This document shows positions 1 to 4,542 of a DNA stretch of 5,387 nt, piece by piece; the first letter of the stretch is position 1; each line of letters starts with the position of its first letter. Source of the stretch: Deltaproteobacteria bacterium (GTDB lineage Bacteria > Desulfobacterota_D > UBA1144 > Nemesobacterales > N074bin48); contig SMWS01000055.1 in NCBI GenBank assembly GCA_004356685.1, positions 1 to 5,387 on the forward strand, read 5' to 3'. A program made the position numbers and the translations under genes. The notes beneath the pieces were generated by a model. That model had not been told where the DNA came from, made no database searches, and saw nothing but the letters and a program-made list of their open reading frames with translations.

Positions 1-140
1 GTTCTGCTGAAGCCACAAAAAATGCAATAGAATATTACACAAACAAAGCATTTTCTGTTTTAGAAACTTTGAATATTTCAGAAGACAAAAAAAATGTTTT
101 GAAACAATTTGGAACGCAGTTGATGAATAGGGATGATTAA
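1..140 (+). CDS. Polyprenyl diphosphate synthase-like protein, C-terminal end only (partial)
   Basis: The frame starting at base 3 is open from the left edge to a TAA at 138-140 and encodes the last 45 residues of a protein. These show an A-x-x-Y-x-x-x-A-x-x-x-L pattern (IEYYTNKAFSVLETL), then a helix ending in QLMNRDD. This resembles the C-terminal helices of class 1 isoprenyl diphosphate synthases (farnesyl, geranylgeranyl or octaprenyl type), which often end in a short basic or acidic R-[DN]-[RK]-like tail. Such enzymes join isopentenyl diphosphate units to an allylic diphosphate in the cytoplasm. The catalytic DDxxD motifs would lie outside the window, so neither the family nor the chain length can be confirmed here. 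The gene converges on moaA, and the two stop codons overlap in TTAA. No terminator is visible between them. Confidence 0.6.
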   Translation, partial: SAEATKNAIEYYTNKAFSVLETLNISEDKKNVLKQFGTQLMNRDD

Positions 141-1144
141 CCCCCAATAGTAATCATACTTCTATTTTGAGTATGAAGTTTTGGCTCTTGTAATTTTTTC
201 AATGTATCCATTCCGCCTCTAACTTTTAATTTTGCTTGTACTGCTTTTTCAATTATAGGTTCTATCGATTTCCCCGCGCGAAGTGTTGTAAGTAAATCAG
301 ATTCGGTTGCAGAAAATAAACAGTTTTTTAAGTGTCCATTGGCTGTTAGCCTTAGCCTGTTGCAAGTATCACAAAAGTGGTTAGTCACAGAGCTTATAAC
401 CGCAAATGAGCCTTTATAACCTTTAATCTTATAATTTTTTGAGGTATCATTTGGAGCATCTTGTAATCTTTCAATTTGTTCTTCAGAATAAAAACTATTT
501 AGTTTTTTCATTATTTCTGCATAAGAAACCATCTTTTTCATATCCCATTTATTACCATCAAAAGGCATAAATTCAATAAATCGAAGAGATACTTGAAGGT
601 TTTTTGTGAGCTGAACCAAATCTATTATTTCGTCATCATTAAAGCCTTTTATCATAACAGTATTAATTTTTACTTTAAAGCCTTCAGAAACCAAAAGCAA
701 AATATTATTATAGACTTTTTCAAAATCGTTACGACGTGTAATTTCTTTAAACTTTGCTGCATCTAAAGTATCTAAACTCACATTAATATTTTGTAATCCA
801 TTTTCCTTAAACGTGTCAATAAATTTATCTACAATAACTGCATTAGTAGAGATAGAAAGTTCCACTGGCAATGAGGCCAATTTTTCTAAAATAACAGGAA
901 TGTCTTTACGTATCAAGGGTTCGCCTCCGGTTAACCTTATTTTAGTAACTCCGTTTTCAACAAATGTTTTTGCTATAGTATATATTTCCTCACAGGTCAT
1001 TAAACTTGATTTCGGAGATAATAAAACGCCTTCTTCCGGCATACAATAGGTACATCGTAAATTACAGCGTTCTATAAGTGAGATGCGTAAATATGTATGC
1101 ACTCTGCCAAAAGTATCTGTCATTATGTTGTTATTCTGTTTCAT
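137..1144 (-). CDS. moaA: GTP 3',8-cyclase MoaA (radical SAM)
   Basis: MoaA carries out the first step of Moco synthesis in the cytoplasm: radical-SAM conversion of GTP to 3',8-cyclo-7,8-dihydro-GTP, which MoaC then uses. The N-terminal [4Fe-4S]/SAM motif is C27-x3-C31-x2-C34 within ERCNLRCTYCMP. GGEP lies at 73-76. The second, substrate-side cluster is C258-x2-C261-x13-C275 (HFCDTCNRLRLTANG), containing the NRLRLTANG stretch expected at the GTP site. The protein ends in the Gly-Gly tail (334-335) that MoaA needs for activity. At 335 residues it has the usual family length. Two starts are possible: Met1 (ATG at 1144-1142) or Met8 (ATG at 1123-1121). Family members usually begin close to the sequence MTDTFGRVHTYLRIS, and the bases before Met8 resemble the moaD leader, so Met8 may be the true start. 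The gene is last in the Moco cluster, 101 bp after moaCB. Confidence 0.97.
   Translation of the reverse strand: MKQNNNIMTDTFGRVHTYLRISLIERCNLRCTYCMPEEGVLLSPKSSLMTCEEIYTIAKTFVENGVTKIRLTGGEPLIRKDIPVILEKLASLPVELSISTNAVIVDKFIDTFKENGLQNINVSLDTLDAAKFKEITRRNDFEKVYNNILLLVSEGFKVKINTVMIKGFNDDEIIDLVQLTKNLQVSLRFIEFMPFDGNKWDMKKMVSYAEIMKKLNSFYSEEQIERLQDAPNDTSKNYKIKGYKGSFAVISSVTNHFCDTCNRLRLTANGHLKNCLFSATESDLLTTLRAGKSIEPIIEKAVQAKLKVRGGMDTLKKLQEPKLHTQNRSMITIGG
1124..1141 (-). promoter_or_regulatory. AAC-rich leader before the alternative moaA start (Met8)
   Basis: On the minus strand these bases read AAACAGAATAACAACATA and lie directly before the ATG at 1123-1121. The leader of moaD (3951-3932) reads AAACAACAATAACAACAACA, which is nearly the same. 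No Shine-Dalgarno site is present at either moaA start. A-rich unstructured leaders fit what is known of Bacteroidetes translation starts, so the similarity favours Met8 over the longer frame. This is an inference from one comparison. Confidence 0.35.
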
Positions 1145-1174
1145 GTCTCAATATTTATTGATTGTCAAAGGTCA

Positions 1175-1192
1175 TCCCGATAACTATCGGGA
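1175..1192. repeat. 18-bp perfect palindrome in the moaCB-moaA gap
   Basis: TCCCGATA and TATCGGGA are perfect 8-bp inverted arms around a central AC. The element is GC-richer than the rest of the 101-bp gap between moaCB and moaA. On the minus strand it is followed by TGACC and not by a T-run, so it is not a standard intrinsic terminator. I recall very similar CCCGATAnCTATCGGG elements as dispersed intergenic repeats in flavobacteria. A hairpin here could alter how much of the transcript reaches moaA, but that is a guess. Confidence 0.7.
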
Positions 1193-1245
1193 CTGTTCGC
1201 TAATAATCATTTTCGTTGAATAATAAAATTCGTGTGCTCGTTTCA

Positions 1246-2157
1246 TTAGTAGTGTCTTGCTCCTTTTAAAATTCTGAAAATGTGTAAAACTGAAGGAAAA
1301 ATAGCCTCCATAGACTCTCTTGCTCCATTTGTGGAACCTGGCAACGCCAAGACCAAACTGTTTTTTATGGTTCCTGCAACACTTCTTGAAAGCATAGAAT
1401 ATGGCGTTCGGTCTTGCCCATAATTACGAATAGCTTCTTCAATTCCTGAAATTCTTCGGTCTAACAAGGGCAATAAAGCTTCAGGTGTTACGTCTCTTTT
1501 TGATAGCCCTGTTCCACCAGTAAAAATAATAAGATCAATTCCTTTTTCCTGATAGCTTTTAGCTTTTTCCTGAATGATTTCATTTTCGTCTGGAATAATA
1601 ATATAATCTGAAATTTTCACATCACAGTCTTCCAATTTTTTAATAATTGCCTTACCAGCTTTATCTTCTTTTTGTCCTGCCGAAATTGTATCGGAACACA
1701 CAATTACCGCTGCTGTTAAGTCTTTTCTAAAACGGTCTCTAAAATCGGACTTTCCGCCTTTTTTACTCAATAGTTTTATGTGATGAATCTCGATGCCTTT
1801 ATCAATAGGTTTTAGCATGTCGTACATATTTAAAGCCACAATACTTGCACCATGCATAGCTTCAACTTCGACACCAGTTTTGTAAATGGTTTTTACAGTA
1901 ACTATAATTGTGATTTCCAATTCATTTATTTGGTATTCAACAGAAGTGAATTCAATTGGTAAAGGATGGCAATCTGGAAGCAAATCTGGTGTTTTTTTAA
2001 TACCGAGTAAACCTGCTGCTTTGCTCATTGCAAAGACATTTCCTTTTGGAACTGTATCATTTTCAATGGCTACAATAGTTTCAGGTTTACTGACTCTTAC
2101 TATGGCTTGCGCAATTGCAGTACGAAGTGTATTAGATTTGTTTGTTATATCGACCAT
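1246..2157 (-). CDS. moaCB: Bifunctional MoaC-MoaB fusion: cyclic pyranopterin monophosphate synthase / molybdopterin adenylyltransferase-like
   Basis: Residues 1 to about 140 are a MoaC domain, which rearranges the MoaA product into cyclic pyranopterin monophosphate. It begins with MVDIT and has KGNVFA (38-43, usually KGDV), KKTPDLLPDCHPLP (54-67), GVEVEA (95-100) and YDMLK (112-116), ending in KKGGKSD. E. coli MoaC residues known to matter correspond to K38, H64, E99, D113 and K116 in my mental alignment, and all are kept. Residues from about 147 to 303 are a MoaB/MogA domain, with FTGGTGLSKRDVTPEA (212-227) and LPGSTNGARESMEA (272-285). That domain binds molybdopterin and, in active members, adenylylates it before molybdate insertion. 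The 303-residue length fits one copy of each domain. The fusion is known in Bacteroidetes. The start lies 3 bp after the moaE stop and in the same frame as moaE. Confidence 0.95.
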   Translation of the reverse strand: MVDITNKSNTLRTAIAQAIVRVSKPETIVAIENDTVPKGNVFAMSKAAGLLGIKKTPDLLPDCHPLPIEFTSVEYQINELEITIIVTVKTIYKTGVEVEAMHGASIVALNMYDMLKPIDKGIEIHHIKLLSKKGGKSDFRDRFRKDLTAAVIVCSDTISAGQKEDKAGKAIIKKLEDCDVKISDYIIIPDENEIIQEKAKSYQEKGIDLIIFTGGTGLSKRDVTPEALLPLLDRRISGIEEAIRNYGQDRTPYSMLSRSVAGTIKNSLVLALPGSTNGARESMEAIFPSVLHIFRILKGARHY

Positions 2158-2160
2158 ATT

Positions 2161-2604
2161 CTAACTATTTACCTTCCATTGGTGTGTTTCGTCTTCAAAA
2201 ATTTCTTTTCCAAAAACGGGAACATTGGCTTTTATTTCTTCAACAATATATTCTATCGCTTTAAAGACTTCTTTTCGTCTTGGTGAAGACACAAAAACAA
2301 ACATACAGATTTCTCCCACATTAACTTTGCCCAGACTGTGATAAATGTGCATACAGTTTAAATCGAACTTATTAAAAGCAGCTTCTCTAATCTCGTGAAA
2401 TTTAGCAATTGCCATTTCTTCATAAGCTGTGTATTCTATAGCTGAAACGGTTTTATTATCTATCGTATCTGCACGCACTTGCCCTAAAAAAATATTGTGT
2501 GCACCAATACTTGTTTTGGATTGATGTTTTTCAATTGATGTTGCTATAAACTCTGAAGAAATTGCACCTTCTTTAAATACATTTTTGGGCTTCTTGTCTT
2601 TCAT
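2161..2604 (-). CDS. moaE: Molybdopterin synthase catalytic subunit MoaE
   Basis: MoaE dimerises and binds two MoaD subunits. It transfers two sulfurs from MoaD thiocarboxylate to cyclic pyranopterin monophosphate to give molybdopterin. Recognisable blocks are IGAHNIFLGQVR (33-44), HSLGKVNVGE (89-98), SSPRRKEVFKAIEYIVEEIK (106-125) and VPVFGKEIFEDETHQWKVN (128-146). K125 matches the essential E. coli K119. At the position of E. coli K126 (W-K-R-E) this protein has G132 followed by K133 (F-G-K-E), so the second lysine is displaced by one residue. The 147-residue length is normal. The gene starts 2 bp after the moeB stop, with an A-rich leader (AAACAACAATAAAA) and no Shine-Dalgarno site. It ends in TAG, one codon before the moaCB ATG. 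Confidence 0.96.
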   Translation of the reverse strand: MKDKKPKNVFKEGAISSEFIATSIEKHQSKTSIGAHNIFLGQVRADTIDNKTVSAIEYTAYEEMAIAKFHEIREAAFNKFDLNCMHIYHSLGKVNVGEICMFVFVSSPRRKEVFKAIEYIVEEIKANVPVFGKEIFEDETHQWKVNS

Positions 2605-2606
2605 TT

Positions 2607-3692
2607 TTATTGTTGTTTATGGAGTTGATTTATATATTCTAATATTTCTGAAGCACCTTCTTTTATACTATAACTATTGTTAATATTATGCTTTTGTAAG
2701 ATAGAGACAGCTTTTTTACTTCTAATTCCAGATTGACAAAAGATTATTTTTTTCTTTTTTAAATCAATTTTATGAAGATTATTTTCTAATTTGCTTAACG
2801 GAATATGCGTTGGATTAAGACTGTCAACTTTAGGAAATTCATCTTTTTCTCTAACATCAATAAATTGAATGTTTCTCTTTTTAAAAGCATCTTCAATTGA
2901 AATTTCGGGCGGATTAAAATTACAATTAAGTTCTTCAACAGTATTTTGAAAACTTTCTTTTTTTGATAACACTTTTTTGATTTCGCTTTCAACTTTATGG
3001 ATTATTAAAGTTGTAGTTTGCGTTGTTAAAGCATTATAGCAAAGTAATTTTCCAGAAAGAATATTTCCTAAACCTAAAATAATTTTAAGTACTTCGTTGG
3101 CTTGCATACTACCAATGATTCCAGGTAAAACTCCTAACACTCCAATTTCGGAACAATTTGGTATTGCGCCTTCTTTTGAGGGAGTCGGAAACAAACAACG
3201 ATAACTTGCGCCATTTTTATAATTAAAGACTGCAACTTGACCTTCAAATTTATAAATGGCTCCATATACTAAAGGCTTGTTCGTGATAATTGAAGCATCG
3301 TTGATTAAATATCTTGTAGCAAAATTATCTGTACCATCGACAATAATATCGTAGTCTTTAAAAAGTTCTAAAACATTTTTACGTGTTAGCTTTTCAGGAT
3401 AAGTGTGTATTGAAATAGTATCATTTAAATCTAATAATCGTTGTTTTGCAGCAATTGCTTTATTTTTTCCTAACGAAGATGTACCGAAAAGCACTTGCCG
3501 TTGCAGATTTGATTTTTCAACTACATCAAAATCTACGATCCCAATAGTGCCAATTCCTGCAGCAGTTAAGTATTGCAAAACAGGACAACCTAAACCTCCT
3601 GCACCAACAACCAGAACTTTGGCTTGAGTGAGTTTGTCTTGACCTTTTTGTCCGATTTCAGATAATATAATATGTCTGTCGTATCTTGTCAT
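2607..3692 (-). CDS. moeB: MoaD adenylyltransferase with C-terminal rhodanese domain (MoeB/ThiF-HesA family, MOCS3-like)
   Basis: Residues 1 to about 240 are an E1-like adenylyltransferase. It has the nucleotide loop VGAGGLGCP (29-37), NLQRQ (62-66), VDGTDNFATRYLIND (118-132) and NCSEIGVLGVLPGIIGSMQA (179-198). It should activate the MoaD C-terminal Gly-Gly with ATP. Residues from about 262 to 361 are a rhodanese domain with IDVREKDEF (278-286) and the active loop C319-QSGIRS, which can carry a persulfide. Together they would adenylate and then sulfurate MoaD, as eukaryotic MOCS3/Uba4 does. E. coli MoeB holds zinc with two Cys-x2-Cys pairs. Here only C166 of the first pair remains (SYRC), and I see no second pair near 235-250. 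ThiS charging for thiamine is an alternative or extra role, but the position between moaD and moaE favours MoaD. The start is preceded by GGAGGA with an 8-base spacing. Confidence 0.93.
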   Translation of the reverse strand: MTRYDRHIILSEIGQKGQDKLTQAKVLVVGAGGLGCPVLQYLTAAGIGTIGIVDFDVVEKSNLQRQVLFGTSSLGKNKAIAAKQRLLDLNDTISIHTYPEKLTRKNVLELFKDYDIIVDGTDNFATRYLINDASIITNKPLVYGAIYKFEGQVAVFNYKNGASYRCLFPTPSKEGAIPNCSEIGVLGVLPGIIGSMQANEVLKIILGLGNILSGKLLCYNALTTQTTTLIIHKVESEIKKVLSKKESFQNTVEELNCNFNPPEISIEDAFKKRNIQFIDVREKDEFPKVDSLNPTHIPLSKLENNLHKIDLKKKKIIFCQSGIRSKKAVSILQKHNINNSYSIKEGASEILEYINQLHKQQ

Positions 3693-3697
3693 GTATT

Positions 3698-3931
3698 TTA
3701 TCCTCCTGCAAATGGAGGTAATAAAGCTATTTCGGTTTGTGTAATTATCGTTTCTTTTGAAACGATTTCGTTATTCTGTGCAACCTGAAAATGGGTTTCT
3801 TTAAGTTTAGGATACTTTAAATAAACAGTTTCAAGAAACTCATTAATTAGCGTTCCTGAAAATTCAAATTGCTCTTTGTTGCGTTTTGTAATTTCGGCGA
3901 TAAGTCCAAAATATTTAATGGTTAATTGCAT
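3698..3931 (-). CDS. moaD: Molybdopterin synthase sulfur carrier subunit MoaD
   Basis: This is a 77-residue ubiquitin-fold (beta-grasp) protein that carries sulfur as a C-terminal thiocarboxylate. It opens with a typical first strand (MQLTIKYFGLIAEI) and ends in the diagnostic IALLPPFAGG; the terminal Gly-Gly is adenylated by MoeB and inserted into the MoaE active site. Overall identity is low, as is usual for MoaD, so the call rests on the length, the terminal motif and the location. It sits between mobA (8-bp gap) and moeB (5-bp gap). Its leader is an AAC-rich tract with no Shine-Dalgarno site, and a strong 33-base palindrome lies just upstream in the end of mobA. Confidence 0.95.
   Translation of the reverse strand: MQLTIKYFGLIAEITKRNKEQFEFSGTLINEFLETVYLKYPKLKETHFQVAQNNEIVSKETIITQTEIALLPPFAGG
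3701..3718 (-). promoter_or_regulatory. Shine-Dalgarno-like GGAGG for moeB, inside a possible hairpin in the end of moaD
   Basis: The two C-terminal glycine codons of moaD (GGA GGA, 3706-3701) lie 8 bases before the moeB ATG (3692-3690) and form a good Shine-Dalgarno sequence. The two proline codons just upstream (CCT CCA) supply CCTCC at 3718-3714, which can pair perfectly with GGAGG at 3706-3702 across a 7-base loop. Ribosomes finishing moaD would open the pairing, which suggests translational coupling. No other start in the window has a well-spaced SD, and Bacteroidetes rarely use one, so function is uncertain. Confidence 0.4.
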
Positions 3932-3951
3932 TGTTGTTGTTATTGTTGTTT
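3932..3951 (-). promoter_or_regulatory. AAC/ACA-rich leader of moaD overlapping the end of mobA
   Basis: The minus strand reads AAACAACAATAACAACAACA directly before the moaD ATG. Its first 12 bases (AAACAACAATAA) encode the last residues and the stop of MobA (K-Q-Q-stop). They recur exactly at 2618-2607 as the K-Q-Q-stop of MoeB, just before the moaE ATG. An unstructured A-rich leader without a Shine-Dalgarno site fits Bacteroidetes translation initiation. Whether it is selected or a by-product of AT-rich sequence is open. Confidence 0.35.
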
Positions 3952-4542
3952 CAGACCTGTCAGGTTTTCAAAACCTGACAGGTCTCTTAAATGGTGTTGT
4001 GTATTTATATTTACTGTAAATTTTTCTAATTCTGTATTTAATGTAATGGTCTTTACTTTGCATTGTTTAACCGCAAATCGTAATCGTTTTTCACCTTGTT
4101 GTAAAAGCTCGAAAAACTTGTTTTTACAATGTGTTTTATACATCGCAATAAGTGGCATTGTCTTGCCTTTACTTTCAAGTTGAATTACGTCTATATGTTC
4201 TTCAATATTGGTTGTTAATTTTTTTAATGTTTCAGTATTTATTAAAGGCACATCGCAACTCAACACCAAATTATTTTCGGTATTAGAATGATGTAATCCT
4301 GTGTATATTCCTGCTAATGGTCCGGAATTTTCCATTAAATCGGTCACTCTTTTAAGGTTAAAAATATCATAATCTGGATTATTTGAAACAATTATAATAT
4401 CATTTACAAGTGGTTGCATGGCTTCAATAATATGCTGAATAAAAGCCTTTTCGTTTAATAGTAAAAAGCCTTTATCGCTTCCTATTCGTGAGCTTTTTCC
4501 TCCTGCAAGAATAATTCCAGTGATGTGTTTGTTACTATTCAT
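3940..4542 (-). CDS. mobA: Molybdenum cofactor guanylyltransferase MobA
   Basis: MobA transfers GMP from GTP to Mo-molybdopterin, giving the guanine dinucleotide cofactor used by DMSO-reductase-family enzymes such as assimilatory nitrate reductase and formate dehydrogenase. The N-terminal nucleotide loop is ILAGGKSSRIGSDKG (11-25). Further family blocks are SGPLAGIYTGL (73-83), LSCDVPLI (94-101, with the metal-binding Asp), MPLIAMY (129-135) and FTVNINT (175-181). Of 200 residues, the fold should end near 185. The remaining RDLSGFENLTGLKQQ is encoded by a perfect 33-bp palindrome plus the moaD leader, and is probably an unstructured add-on. The ATG follows the TSUP gene's TAA with no gap, and there is no Shine-Dalgarno site. 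MobA implies that the host makes at least one enzyme with a guanine dinucleotide Moco. Confidence 0.94.
   Translation of the reverse strand: MNSNKHITGIILAGGKSSRIGSDKGFLLLNEKAFIQHIIEAMQPLVNDIIIVSNNPDYDIFNLKRVTDLMENSGPLAGIYTGLHHSNTENNLVLSCDVPLINTETLKKLTTNIEEHIDVIQLESKGKTMPLIAMYKTHCKNKFFELLQQGEKRLRFAVKQCKVKTITLNTELEKFTVNINTQHHLRDLSGFENLTGLKQQ
3953..3985. repeat. 33-bp perfect palindrome within the 3' end of mobA
   Basis: AGACCTGTCAGGTTTT (3953-3968) and AAAACCTGACAGGTCT (3970-3985) are perfect 16-bp inverted arms around a single C. Each arm holds the smaller palindrome ACCTGnCAGGT. I recall AAAACCTGACAGGT palindromes as abundant dispersed repeats in Bacteroidetes, usually between genes. Here the repeat is translated as about 12 residues at the MobA C-terminus (part of R186 to L197). 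In the mRNA it would form a stem of about 15 bp roughly 20 bases before the moaD start. No T-run follows, so it is not a standard terminator; an effect on mRNA processing or on moaD translation is possible. Confidence 0.9.

Noticed and set aside
1140..1168. Promoter for moaA
   Set aside because: TTGACA occurs on the minus strand at 1168-1163, but the hexamer 17 bases on is CATGAA, which is a poor -10 and overlaps the upstream ATG. The Bacteroidetes-type TAnnTTTG element is not seen at the right spacing either.
1175..1192. Intrinsic terminator after moaCB
   Set aside because: The stem is perfect but no T-run follows on the minus strand, so I list it as a palindromic repeat only.
1886..2164. 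Plus-strand frames opposite moaA, moaCB, moeB, mobA and the TSUP gene
   Set aside because: They lie wholly or almost wholly opposite well-supported genes, have no recognisable motifs, and show biased low-quality translations, so they are shadows of the minus-strand genes.
2607..3692. Thiamine sulfur-carrier adenylyltransferase ThiF
   Set aside because: The family is shared and the sequence alone does not separate ThiF from MoeB. The tight placement between moaD and moaE makes the Moco role far more likely.
3953..3985. Terminator at the end of mobA
   Set aside because: The hairpin would be strong, but AAACAACAATAA follows in place of a T-run, and moaD begins about 20 bases later in what looks like the same operon.
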